Of a DNA stretch of 64,000 nt, positions 24,045 to 35,800 are shown one piece after another. The DNA lies in the NCBI GenBank assembly GCA_026936325.1, contig JAPTHN010000021.1:62001-126000 (forward strand). Direction: 5' to 3'. A model generated the notes under the pieces. It did not search any database. It saw only the letters and a program-made list of their open reading frames with translations, and was not told the DNA's origin. Positions within the stretch are counted from its first letter, which is position 1, and each line of letters begins with the position of its first letter. This stretch comes from Platynereis dumerilii (taxonomy: Eukaryota; Annelida; Polychaeta; Phyllodocida; Nereididae). The position numbers and the translations under genes were made by a program.

Positions 24045-24587
24045 CTGCGCAGCCTATGTTTTTATGTGTAGTCATGATGTGTTACCCTGCTCTTGCTCAC
24101 TGCTGTGATTGATGGCCACTGCGCCATTCACAGCTAGTAGGTGAGAAATAAATTTCAGCAAATATTACATTTTCATATTAGTAGACATATGAGGTAGAAA
24201 ATATATCATTTTCTTGCAATTTTCATTGGTCGAGAGGAGGTATGATACCACTCTCTCCTGAAAAGTGACATAGCGTTTTACATGGGTGACCATGGCATTC
24301 TAAGCCATTGATCTCCTAAAAGGGACCGACTTGAGCTATTTCAAGTTAGAGTTTCAGTTTGTGTTTCACACATTTTTAGTACAGACATATACTGTGTATT
24401 CTGACGATTTGGATTAGGTGATCCATGTAATGACTGTTTATACAGAAAATAAACATGTATAATTGTGAATGTAACATTTTCTCAGGGGAGACGCTCAGCT
24501 CAGGTGGCAGAACAATTGTGGGGTTCCTGTTCTGATTCCCACTGTGATTTTCTTATGAATGTCACTGGGCCATCATCCTGTCCTGAG
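24045..24587. other. No feature recognised
   Basis: A+T-rich sequence between the LINE tail and the inverted-repeat element. I see no gene or repeat pair. Confidence 0.4.
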
Positions 24588-24992
24588 GGACCATTCAGAA
24601 TTTACGATTCTGGGGGAGGAGGGGGCTTAGGAGTTTGTTGGAACTTTCTGACAAAAGTGTATACTCCCCTTTGGTTTCATGCTTATTTGTACCTCTCATA
24701 CATTCAATGCAGATTTTTCGTATGTCCCCTTTTCTTTTATTAAAATTTCATACCCCCCCCCCTTCAGCATGTTGTGAGTAATAAGTACCCCCCTTGAAAC
24801 ATGTGCGTAAAACTGGTGCTCTGTCGGGCAAAACTTCCATTCCCCCCAAGTCATAAATTCTATTTCGCCTGCAAGGCACATAGATTCTGGACAAAAGGTA
24901 AAAATTAGTACTGCCCCCCTTGAAGCATGTAGCACCCACTCAGGTAAAACTCCCATCTCCCCCTCAACCCAGTCATAAATTCTGAATAGTCC
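24588..24992. mobile_element. Inverted-repeat element with GGACYATTCAGAATTTA ends
   Basis: GGACCATTCAGAATTTACGA at the left is matched by the inverse near 24973-24992. The right half holds two ~120-bp subrepeats, each with CCCCCCTTGAA and AGTCATAAATTCT. No clear target duplication is visible and no protein is coded. Confidence 0.5.
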
Positions 24993-25945
24993 ATTACTAT
25001 TGTCATAGACAATGCTTTTGGTCAAGGCATGATAATTTAGTGTAAATAGATGTGAAGCCATTCAGAGTCAGCTTGAAACTGATTTAACATCAATTGAAAC
25101 AATCAACTGTTGTACACAGGAGTTTGAAATACAACAGTTCATGAAGAGATGAACGGGTTCATGTGGATTGCAGTTTGACGTGTGTTAACAACTGCCACAA
25201 TACCAAGTTGACCTTTGTAGTATACCATTGGTAAAAATTATGACATCATTTTTTAAGTAAACATCACTTGCCAGAAGCAAGCTGAAAAAAAGTGACAAGC
25301 AATGGGCAATTTGACCAATCGCCTGGCAGAATTTTCTGATGTCAGACAAGAAATTTTGAAAAATTCTAAAATAAACCTATAATAGTTTAAAGGATGTGTG
25401 TCATATTTTAGCTCATTATCTTAAATAGTTTTTCTTAGAAAAAATATTAAAGGAGACAAGGTAGAGGCTGTTTTTGCACTAATTTTAGGAGCGTCAAATG
25501 AAAACCACTTTTCAAATGTGAATATCTTGAGATTTAAGAAAGTTACAATCTTTATTTTAACCCGACATCTTATCTAGGGCAATAAAAGTGGATTAAAGCT
25601 ATTTTTAGGAATATCCTATATTTGACATTCTTTTTAAAGGCATTCAAAATGGCCGACCCATTTGGCGCAAATTTTTGTGGCAGCATTTTTTAATCATCCG
25701 TTCTCCTAAACTATAGTACATAGAAACTTCAAATCTTGGTTCGCAATGTACTACAGTACTGCAAGAGAGAATGGTCATCAGAGGTCACCTCAATCCCATA
25801 GATCCCTAGAAAATTTATGACGCCACCTTCAATAACTGTTGCCATGACACCACCAATCCTTGCTAGTGCTCGCCATGACCAGTGAGGTCGCATGATAATA
25901 TACCAAGAACACAACTTTTGAGGGTGCTATGCTGTTTAAGTGGTC
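24993..25945. other. No feature recognised
   Basis: A+T-rich single-copy-looking sequence. I see no gene, and no repeat partner inside the window. Confidence 0.4.
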
Positions 25946-25946
25946 C

Positions 25947-26030
25947 AAGGTGATGTCCAGTAGCCCAAGTGATTCAAAGCAGCATGAGCAGCGCGAGGGC
26001 TGTTTTGCAATCACGAGGGCTGCTGGACAT
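25947..26030. repeat. Imperfect hairpin
   Basis: ATGTCCAGTAGCCC pairs with GGGCTGCTGGACAT about 60 bp on. It carries the GAGGGC motif of the hairpin cluster that follows. Confidence 0.5.
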
Positions 26031-26069
26031 TACAGAGGGCCATTCAAACAAGATTGGTGTGAAGTGAAA

Positions 26070-26255
26070 TCAACAAGGGCCGTTATTGACTATAACGGCC
26101 CTTGGCCTTATAAACAAGGGCTGTTATTGACTATAACGGCCCTCGACTTTGTAAACAAGGGCCATTATTGACTATAACAGCCCCGGCCTTGTAAACGAGG
26201 GCCGTTATTGACAATATCGGCCCTAGGCCTTGTAAACAAGGGCCGATATGGAAAT
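26070..26255. repeat. 46-bp tandem array, each unit a hairpin
   Basis: Four to five units of GGGCCGTTATTGACTATAAC plus GGCCCT, then a spacer such as GGCCTTGTAAACAA. Within each unit AGGGCCGTTAT pairs with ATAACGGCCCT. This is direct tandem repetition, not a CRISPR array, because the spacers are near-identical. Confidence 0.75.
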
Positions 26256-26320
26256 CAGCAGACCTCAAAATTTTGTTAATGCTCTAGTTAATGGCCCTGC
26301 AAGTGGATAATAATTGGTCA

Positions 26321-26469
26321 ATAACGTTTTTTTGGAGGGCATTATGGGGTATTCATCAGTTATGGCCTGAGGGCAGAAATCATTAACTTAATTAACTTTA
26401 ATTTAATGATTTCTGACCGAGGGCCATAACTGATTAATAACCCATAATGCCCGACAACAAAATGTTATC
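26321..26469. repeat. Hairpin element 1 (GGGCATTATGGGGT family)
   Basis: Near-palindrome of about 150 bp: ATAACGTTTT, GAGGGCATTATGGGGTATT and CAGTTATGGCC on the left are mirrored on the right. The centre is A+T-rich (TTAACTTAATTAACTTTAAT). Confidence 0.75.
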
Positions 26470-27299
26470 ATTTTTGAACACAATCCACATCCAACAAGAA
26501 AGTTACCTTTTCTTCTGGAGTCATTTATCCCCCGCGCCGTTTTTTCGTGTTTACGTCCTTATTATTAAAAGATTAAAGCTAGAACAAATCCGTGTGCAGG
26601 AATCAACTTATCTGGCCTGGATTGATAAGTGTAGGTCTTTAAATTTTTCAAATCGGACAATTTTTGGCTGATTTAGCCAAGAAAACGACAGAAAACTGAA
26701 CTCAGAAAGTAAACAACATTGCCATTACGTCATTTCGGATGACGTCACGAATGGTAAAAAACACCAGGGCTTGCTTTTACTAAGATGGTTTAACTGGAGG
26801 TTAAACTAATCCAGACTTAATCCTGGGTTAAACTGGGAGTTTAATCGTGTTTCATTCTACTAAAAGTTAAACTGGTGGTTAATCTAGGTTCACTGGTTAA
26901 CCTGACTGGTTAAACTAATCTTGATTCTATCATATGTTAATCCTAGTTTAAACCTAGGTTAAACTGAGATTAACTCCACCATCACACATGGCTGGTTAAA
27001 GAAGATAATACAAAGTTATTGTGGTTTCTAAAATCCAGGGCCTGGTTTCACAATTCTATCGGGGCATGCCCAGTACTAGGGTGGTTCCCGTTCCTGTCCC
27101 CACTCCAACTATCACAAAATTGGGGCACGTCCCAATCTGTCCCTGAGCAGTTCCGTGTTTCAATGGGGCTGCCCCCGTTGCAGACTGCAATAATTTAATT
27201 CTTGAGCTCTTGGTGTTCCATACAATTAATTGCCTGTCAAAATAGTACAGTACTCAGTCAATTTCTTGAACTGTTTGTTTAAATTTCATTTACTACTGT

Positions 27300-28440
27300 G
27301 ATATTTGGATGGAAGGTGGAAGATATAATAGATTGGAGATAAGAAGAGGTGGATATAGGATGAGTAAATGGAAGATAGGACGACATAGGAATTAAGAGAT
27401 AGGATGAGGAGGTGCACTGTAAACCTGAGGTGTTGCATTAACAGCAGCTACCGTAATGAATATGAAAAAGAGCCACTTTACGGTAGAAAATTGTTGTTTG
27501 CATGCAATGTTGTTTTAACTAACTGCCGGCAGCTGGGTTTACAGTGTGGGATAGGAAGGGAATGTTGGAGGAATTGGAGGAGGAGATGGAGAATAAAAGG
27601 GATAGAGGGAGGAGAAGATAAGAGGCACAGATGGGAGGAGGAGGTGCAGAAGGCGGTGCAAAAGGAGGAGTTAGAATGAGGAGTCAGAATGAAGAGACCG
27701 GAGATAGGATGAAAGAGTGGAAGTAGGAGGAGATAAGGGGCGCGGATAAGATAGTAGGAGGAGATAGGATGAGGAGATAGCAAGAGGAGGAGGATACAGG
27801 ATGAGAAGATAGGGGAGATATTAGGAGGAGAAAGGAGGAAGTGACAGAAGGAAGATACGGAAGGAGGAGATAGAAGAAGGAGGAGGAGGAGGAGAAGGAG
27901 GTAGGGTGAGGAGCTGGAAGATACATGTAGGAAGTTAATAGGATAAGGAGATCGGAGGAGGAATGGGATGATGAGTTGGCATATGAGAGGAGGTAGAATG
28001 AGATAGGAGGAGATGGATATAGGATGGAAGTTAGGAGTAGCCTATGAGGATGAGATACGAGGATGAGAATGGAGGAGAGGGGATGAGGATATATGTGTAG
28101 AAGATAGCAATGGGAGGTAGAAGGGGGAGGAAGCTGTAGGTGCAGGATGCAATTGGAGCAGGAGGTGGGAGGGTAGGAGATTGGAGGAGATTGGAGCAGG
28201 AGAAGGAGGATATTGGATATCAGAGGAGATACAATGTAGAAAGAGGCAGGAATATGAGACAGGAGGAGTAGGAGGAAATGGAAAGGGGAGATATGAGGAG
28301 GGGATAGAGTGATGGGGAGGAGGAGATAGGATGAGTAGATAAGGATATCAGAGGAGGCAATAGGAGGAGATATGAATAGGAAATAAGAATTAAGAGGAAG
28401 AGGTTGAAGAAGATGACAGGAGAAACAGGTAGGAGATAAG
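27300..28440. repeat. Purine-rich (GGAGGA/GATAGGA) tract
   Basis: More than 1 kb in which the plus strand is mostly purine, with AGGAGGAGATAGGATG-type words. Open frames on the minus strand here are Ser/Leu/Pro-rich artefacts of the repeat. Confidence 0.9.
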
Positions 28441-28446
28441 GAGATA

Positions 28447-28710
28447 TATCCTCCTCTTCCCATTTTCTCCTCCTATATCTTCCATATGCTCATCCTTCCA
28501 TCTCCTCCCTCTTTCTCCTCCTTCTATCTCCTCCTCCTATCTCCTCCTTCTATCTCCTCCTTCTATTTCCTCCTTCTATCTCCTCCTTCTATTTCCTCCT
28601 TCTATCTCCTCCTTCTATCTCCTCCTTCTATCTCCTCCTTCTATCTCCTCCTATCTCTTTCTATCTCCTACCTCGACCTCCCGTCTCTTCATCTTTCCTC
28701 TTCCTATCTA
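28447..28710. repeat. Pyrimidine-rich (CTCCTTCTAT) tract
   Basis: Tandem 10-bp units of CTCCTTCTAT directly follow the purine tract, with strand asymmetry switching at about 28.445 kb. The two tracts are complementary in composition and could pair. Confidence 0.9.
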
Positions 28711-31276
28711 TAATCCTGCATGAAAAGTCATTAAAAACTTGCAGTAAAGGCTACTAAATTGCCTGCCGTCATTTTAGGGTAAGTTTTCTTGATTCGGATA
28801 CTTATTAGAAAAGGCGATCTTGAGTTGGACACTTTTAGTGGGCTGCTTTTCCATCAGCAGCTGATCAGTGTATTTGGCACCAATGTTTTGCCCAAGACGT
28901 CTTATATCCATTCAAAAAATATGACAGCACTTGTACCTTTGATGTCATGTTTTTACAACACAGCTGTCCGACTCAAAGGTACCCTATATCATTTTTAAAA
29001 ATGTATCCCCTAATTTAGTTGTTGAGTTATGCCAAATGTCAATTTTCTGTTAGGTTTAGTAAATGATTAATTTCAGGCCCTGGTTGACAATCAATAACCC
29101 ATAGGCCAAGCAAGATATCACTTTTTAAAAATAATTTATACAGAGTCTATGTGTCCCACTGAAAGAACCTTTCCCTATCTGTTTGAAAAATAAAACAAGT
29201 GTTTGAAGAGTTTATCTCAAAAAAATTACTACATTGGCGTGTCATTGCCTAATTTTTACTTATTTACTTCAATTTATTTATTTAGCTCAATCACCTGTCC
29301 TGTGTTTAAAACAAGAGGAAAAAGTTCAAGCTACGAATTTCTTTGCACTTGTTGGTGATTTTCAGAGTCCTAGGTATAACCAATTTACCAATATGTAGCT
29401 TGTGGTTGTACATTTACAGTGTGGATAATTATCCTTATTCTAATTGTGAATGGATAGCTACATAATGCACTATAGGCCTATTTGTTTAGAATATTTGCGT
29501 TTTACATTAAATTTTCCTTGCCAACAGAAATATCACTTTTTTTCACAATATTCAAGATGACTTGCTATCAAATATATAGCAAATCACTAACCCTATTTTG
29601 TGACTGACACATTGGGAAAAGGCCAATTTTAAGAAGAAAAAAAATTGAAAATTAATGTAAAAAGAATGTGAAAACTTTCTTATTTTTCTTTTTTTTAACC
29701 AAATTTGCTGCAATGCATACATTGTTTGCTTGATTTTCGTTCAATTCAATACACTTCTTTTAGCCTTCCACAAGTAAATTGAAATAAAAGAACTTTTTGA
29801 CATTTCTTTAGTCATTTTCTGTGTGTGCACTTATTGTTCACACTTGGACAAAAGTAATATTCAAATGATAATTACGTAAAGGTCAAGAAAAAAAGTTCAT
29901 AAATTCCATTTTGTATTAATGGTTCTATAGATCTATGCATCATCCATGTGTCGATGTGTGGGTATAAAATAGAATGGCAGCATTTCTATTGTTGAATTAA
30001 TTCAAATTTAAAATTATTTGATTTGTAAATGCCTAAAGGCAAGTGGTATTACTGTGAAAAAAATCCACATGTTGGCATTGATAAACCTAAATCAGCTTAT
30101 CTGAGGCTGTTCCCGCCAACCAAAGAGCTGGCATCCAAGGTGTTGCTAGGGGGAGGAGACAAGCCACTTGAGCCTCATTCTGAAATCTGAATGCACTGTC
30201 AACTGACACTAAATATTATATTGATTCCCTCTCTGGATGATCCTGCACAACTCATTGCAATCCAAATTCTTGAAAATTATTGATCTCTGTAGGCTTAATC
30301 CACCAGTTAACCATTCAGGTTAAACTCAGCCTCAATCTCAGTTTTAAATAAATGTCCTCAGTTCAAAACTTTCATGCCATTTTTCTTGAGGATTTAGAGA
30401 ATTACAAATGAAACAAGACAAGGGAAAGGCTGTGTTGGAGTGTAAAAAATATTTTCTCAACTTACATCTTGTCTCCTTCTCCTAAATATAGATGAAAGGC
30501 ACTTATTTCTTCAGCGGTTTTTTGAGGCTACAGATTAAGACGTCACAGTTAGTTAATCTGTGGTTAAACTATTTTGATAAAATATGGTTAAACTCCAAGA
30601 TTAGCTAACCAAAGTTTAACTCTTAAACTAAGGTTAAACTAATCCATTTTAGTAAAAGCAAGCCCAGGGGGCCTTATCGTGGGCGTTAACGGCCATTATT
30701 ATATACTTGACCATGCATTAAATAGGCCGTTAACTGTTTTTTTCAGGGCCTTCATATGGCATAATTCATGCAGGGCCATAATGTGGTTAACACATGGGGG
30801 CCATAATGTGATTAACACATGGGCAAGTGGTGCCCTCTGTGTATTATAAACATCGTGACGTCACCAGACGTGACGTCATGGTGACGTTGTTGACATGAGG
30901 AATAAAAAATTCTGTCAGACATTGTCAGATTGGCTAGAAATCAGTGAAAAATGGTCCGATTTGCAAAATTCAAAAGCCTACAAACACTGCAGTGAGGCGC
31001 AGATAACAGAAAAAGCCCTAGATTTGCTCTATCTGCAAAAATAACAGCGTCAGATCGAAAAACGCAGCGCGAAAAGTGACAAAATGGACTAAAAATGTAA
31101 GTTTTAGGCTAGATTTATCCATCACAGCTTCGTTTTTCATGATTTTATTTAATCACTACATGATAATGCCAGTTTAACTAAATCTGTGGGGGTTTGGGGA
31201 AGAAAAACCATGGCAGTGTACTTCATAAAAATTTGGGAAGTCGAAAAACAATTTTTAAAAAGTATATAATAATGAT

Positions 31277-31442
31277 AATAACATTTTACTTGTCGGGCAT
31301 TATGGGGTATTAATCAGTTATGGCCCTCGGGCAGAAATCATTTAATGCCCTCGCCTAGCAGCTCGTGCATTAAGTTAATGATTTCTGCTCTCTGGCCATA
31401 ACTGATTAATACCCCATAATGCCCTCCAAAAAAATGTTATTG
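31277..31442. repeat. Hairpin element 2 (GGGCATTATGGGGT family)
   Basis: Near-palindrome sharing GGGCATTATGGGGTATTAA, CAGTTATGGCC and CAGAAATCATT with element 1. ATAACATTTT and AAAATGTTAT form the outer ends. Confidence 0.8.
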
Positions 31443-31507
31443 TATAATTAACGCCCGCGAACTGGGGGTTAATGGCCAGACAATGCCCTGCAAAATGATA
31501 ATAATAT

Positions 31508-31690
31508 AACAATAACGGCACTTGTGAGGGCAATATGGGATTTTGACAGCCCAAGAGCAGGGCCATTTCAGCCTGAAAGTTCATTGTCGGCCCTGAGCGA
31601 AGCGAGGGCTGACAAAACTTGAGGGCTGAAATGGCCCTGCTCGAGGGCTGTCAAAATCCCATATTGCCCTAAAGTAAGTGTCGTTATTAC
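31508..31690. repeat. Hairpin element 3
   Basis: AGGGCAATATGGGATTTTGA and CAGCCC pair with the right half (TCAAAATCCCATATTGCCCT). The outer ends are ATAACGGCACTT and AAGTGTCGTTAT. The loop carries a second small stem (GTCGGCCCT...AGGGCTGAC). Confidence 0.8.
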
Positions 31691-31818
31691 TATTATTGCC
31701 ACAACTTCAGAAAGTTATAGGCATACCTTATTCCAATACAAATATGAACTATGCCATATCATATGAACTAAACAAAGGTCCTCCAGGCTCCACCTCACCT
31801 AGGAAATATTCATCAATA

Positions 31819-31994
31819 TAACAATAACATGACCAGTGGAGGGCGTTATGGGTGGTTGACAGCCCAAGGGCTTGCTTGTCAGCCCTACGACTTCTTGTCA
31901 GCCCGAGGAACGAGGGCTGACAATCGTAGGGCTGACAAGCAAGCCCGAGGGCTGTCAACCACCCATAATGCCCGACACAGGTCATGATATTACT
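31819..31994. repeat. Hairpin element 4, longest near-perfect stem
   Basis: About 65 bp on each side pair with only a few mismatches (GGTTGACAGCCC, GGGCTTGCTTGTCAGCCC and CTACGA are mirrored). The outer ends are ATAACATGACC and GGTCATGATAT. Confidence 0.85.
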
Positions 31995-32329
31995 ATTATC
32001 ATTACCTCTTACTCAAACAATTCACTTGCCATAAAACTTTTCAGACCTTCCCAATTACAGTGCTTTAAAATCCCAATAAATGTATGCACTCTTGATGTCC
32101 TTATCTGTTCTTGTACATTATACTGTATTCAAGATTCTGCGCGAATTTCAGTGTAATCAGATCAAAAGGGACTGAGAATAAAAGAAATAACCAACACTGA
32201 TTCAGTAAGATTTCAGCAAAACTTGTGACGCTACCACTTGTAGCCTTGAAAATCATGACGTCACGATCTATTTATAGATTCAGATGCTCATGGTTGCCAG
32301 GCAGCATGAGTCATGACGTCATCACAGGG

Positions 32330-32440
32330 CTGACAATACCATTGTCGGCCCTCATAATCATTGTCGGCCCTCAAAATCATTGTCGGCCCTGCAAATGAGG
32401 GCGTTATGGGCGGTTGTTGCATGGGTCATCTAATGATAAT
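32330..32440. repeat. Partial hairpin-family sequence with ATTGTCGGCCCT repeats
   Basis: CATTGTCGGCCCT occurs three times in tandem, followed by GAGGGCGTTATGGGCGGTTG, a one-sided match to the start of hairpin element 4. Confidence 0.6.
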
Positions 32441-32621
32441 ACCCTACTTATCGCATGGCTGAGGTGATGATAATAGATGATTGTTCAATCCAAGCTTAAG
32501 TTTTCAAATCTCAAGTTTACAGGCTTTACATACAATTGAAACAAAAATAAAACCTTGCCAGTGCTTTTTAACCATATGCATAAATCTGATGACATCACAA
32601 TGCTCATGACATCACAACTGG

Positions 32622-32706
32622 CGGCTCGGGCATTAAGTTAATGATTTCTGCCCTCTGGCCATAACTGATTAATACCCCATAATGCCCTCCAAAAAAACGT
32701 TATTGA
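32622..32706. repeat. Right half of a hairpin element (family of element 2)
   Basis: GCATTAAGTTAATGATTTCT, GGCCATAACTGATTAATA and CCCCATAATGCCCTCC match the right half of element 2. The left half is absent. Confidence 0.7.
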
Positions 32707-32879
32707 CCAATTGGCCCTGATGGGAGGGGCGACAATGATTTTAATGGCCCTGGTGGGGGGGGGGGAGCATTATGGGAAATTGTCACATGCCAAAATGGTG
32801 AAAATCTCTTACTGGTATGTGGCAATAGTACAGCATCATAACCCATGATAATACAACAGTTATTTTTCTCACACAAAAG

Positions 32880-35800
32880 GAGGGTGACAGACAAAGATGC
32901 TGGAATCTACCAATGCCTCATCACCAACATGTTGAACATCACCACACCGCTTAAAGCTGCCAAAATATTACGATTGGATGCTGTGCCTCTTGATTGTAAG
33001 TTGAATTGTATTTAACTGCAAGTTGTTACAAGGAAGCACTGAAGATAAATTGGAGACTTGGAAAAAAAGACATTATTATGTCATGTTGATTGAATTTTTG
33101 AATAGGTTGTCACATGATATTGGCATTAGTGATCTTGAATCACACATATATATATCATTTTGATACGATGAAATGGAATGTCTGTTGCTGTTCTTTTTTT
33201 TTTTTTTTAATTACTGAGAAGTGTCGCCAAAAATATATGAATAAATATTAACAAAAATATTTGTCATGCCCTACTTAGACACAATAAGCCAGTTGCAATG
33301 TAAAAGTGCAATTTTACAGGTCTTCCAAAGCTGGACTTCAACAATGCTGACACAAAGATAGAAAGAAGATCTCTGTCAGCCTCGTGGAGAATGAATTTTC
33401 CCGCTGGTTGCCAAGACTACAATCCAGCGGTTGCAATCAGCTTTCAGGTGCATACAGAGAACAGGACAGAGATATTAGGCACTGTGTGGATGACAGAGGT
33501 AAGCCTCACTCTCATCTTTTTAGTCCCATCATAGGGTGGGCCTAATATACATGATTTTATTATGCCACCATACAAGCATTCTGGGAACTAGCATAGCCAT
33601 TTTGCAAAATCCCACCAGACAACAGTCCTAGTCAATCTAGTTCCTGTACCAGTAGGGACCTAAATGTAAATGCAGTTATTGGAGGGTATTATCAGCATAG
33701 TGAGGGTATTATCAGCACATGGATGGTATTTTAAACAGTTTTGTGTTTAGTAGCATTGTTAAAAGGGCCAGATAGTGCAGCCAATGGACCCATTTTGGAC
33801 AGAATAATTTTCTCGCCTAGTGGGGCCCTCTGTCACCCATTCCTTGTAACAGCGCAACTCAGGCCATAGGTCTGATTGTGCTGCTAATAAGATAGAAATA
33901 TGGAATTAATTCAAGTAAAACTGAATATATGGTCTAATGTACTTGTGGGAATCTAATGCAGTTGTAAGGCGTAGGATACCAAAATGCTAATACTATTCCA
34001 ATGCATTTGCCATATATACTCAAATAAAGGACCCCCCTCGAATAGAGGCCCCCCTCGAATAGAGGCCCCCCTCGAATAGAGGCCCCCCTCGAATAGAGGC
34101 CTGGGTAGGTGCTGATAATACCCTCCATTCTACTTTTACGGGTTACCTCTTCAATCCCCCTCCCCCATTTGGACAGTGCAATGCATAATGTCTCAAAAAT
34201 GGGTCTAATGCCTTGAAAGGGATAGGACCTAATGTTTGGGACCCATTTCCAGAGCCCTACATCCTGTTTCAGCTGATTGGGACGGTCAACACAACATAAC
34301 GTCCTTTTATCTCGGGAGTTAAAAGTGACGATTTAAAAAGTGAGGTGTTATTTCTTGTGCAGAAACATGTGACCTGAGGCCAGTTAGGCCCTTAGTTAGG
34401 TTGTAATGACTACCAAAATCCTGTAAGAATTGCCTCATGAACATTAAGGAGTTTTGGCACCAAGACATGATTGTGCGCTTGACTAAGTTTCAAAAAAGCA
34501 AAAACTTCCAGGGGTGCTGATAATACCCCCATGCTGATAATGCCCTCAAGTAGGGTACAATCAATGTACACTTTAACACATTGAGTGCCCCCCCCAGGCT
34601 TACCACTAGCATCAGTGTGAATTTCGCAAAATGCTTACCCAACTGTCACAATGAACAGACACCAAAGTTGAAGCACTTTGATGATTGGACTGATTTGTCA
34701 CTTTTTATTTCCTAAAAACGTCAGGCTTCGTGAAGGCATACAGGTGTACACACACTGTTCATGCCCTTGTTGAAGTGGCAGAACAATCTACATCTGTTGA
34801 TAACAACACTGTTTGGGTGAAATAAGCCTTACAAAGTTTATAAATCCACAAACCAGCTTTTTCTTGATTCCTCTGTCAACACAGCCACTCGTCCTTTGAC
34901 CTGGTTCTCTAAATGTGTCACACGAATCCGGTCCAGATGCCACTTACCAACAAACCCCCTAGGGGATAAACAGAATAATCGCTTCATTTAGCAATTCTTG
35001 GTGAAAATAAACCAGTGTATTATGTAAATATGACTAACTGCTAACTGTAGCAGCTAATTTCAGTGGTTAGTAATACGCACAAGTCTGCTGATACAGCATT
35101 ATCAGTGCCTTTGATCAGTGCTCGTTCGTGGTGGCACTGCAGTCACCAAATCGTCTGACACAATATTGCTACCGCGACGCCACCTGTACTTAAATGTGGC
35201 GGTGAATAGGCCATGAAACAAATGACGCAGCGGTGAGATGTCCCAGTGGCCAACGTAAAAACTTGGTCGTAGTTGCTTCCTGTTTCAGCCTTCACTGATG
35301 TGGACACTTGCTGCGCTCAAGTGAGCTACGCTCACGGCTCCCTTCGGTTGCCGTTCGCTTCGCTCATATTAAGGAGAATCGCAGCTGCTGGACTATGCAC
35401 TCTGTAGAGTACAACCACAATGTTTTTAATGAAAATGCACAACAAGTTGTTCTTAAAATAAGTTATTCTTCAGAAGTTCTAATGGTATTAAATATATATA
35501 ATTCTGATTGTGTCCTGTTCTTACTTACGTATACATTAAATAATTGGTTTTTTATCATAAATTCTTCTCGCTTGTTCAGTTCTATTTGGCCTGTTGGCCT
35601 CTCATTGTATAGATAAGAATGTTTAATATAAATTATGCTATTGGAACTAAAGTGGTTATGTGAAATGTTTAAGTTTGCAATATAAGGGAATATTACACAA
35701 TGAATTTCCAACACTTTTTCATTATATATGTTTTCAGGAACAGGTGGTAATCCACAGAAGATTTAACATCAGCAAGAATCATGAGATCTGCCTCATTTTC

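Larger units (their letters stand above)
26767..30665. mobile_element. 3.9-kb element with GGGCTTGCTTTTACTAA terminal inverted repeats
   Basis: The left end GGGCTTGCTTTTACTAAGAT has its inverse at 30646-30665 with one mismatch, giving a TIR of about 24 bp. Both subterminal regions are built from GGTTAAACT-type words in both orientations. No clear target duplication is seen (CCA on the left, AGG on the right). It encloses a 1.4-kb purine/pyrimidine tract and about 1.8 kb without a recognised gene. It sits inside a cluster of hairpin elements. The superfamily is unknown. The ends resemble Harbinger-type TIRs only loosely. Confidence 0.5.

Noticed and set aside
26070-26255. CRISPR-like array
   Set aside because: Repeats and spacers are alike throughout, the units are hairpins, and the setting is an animal genome.
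27684-28463. 259-codon minus-strand frame
   Set aside because: It is a Ser/Leu/Pro-rich translation of the purine-rich tract, with no domain and no codon bias apart from the repeat.
28857-28978. Possible upstream exon of the Ig/FN3 gene (after TTTTCCATCAG, before GTACCC), with a Cys-containing frame
   Set aside because: It has no recognisable domain, a weak donor and no phase check. It also lies inside the 3.9-kb TIR element.
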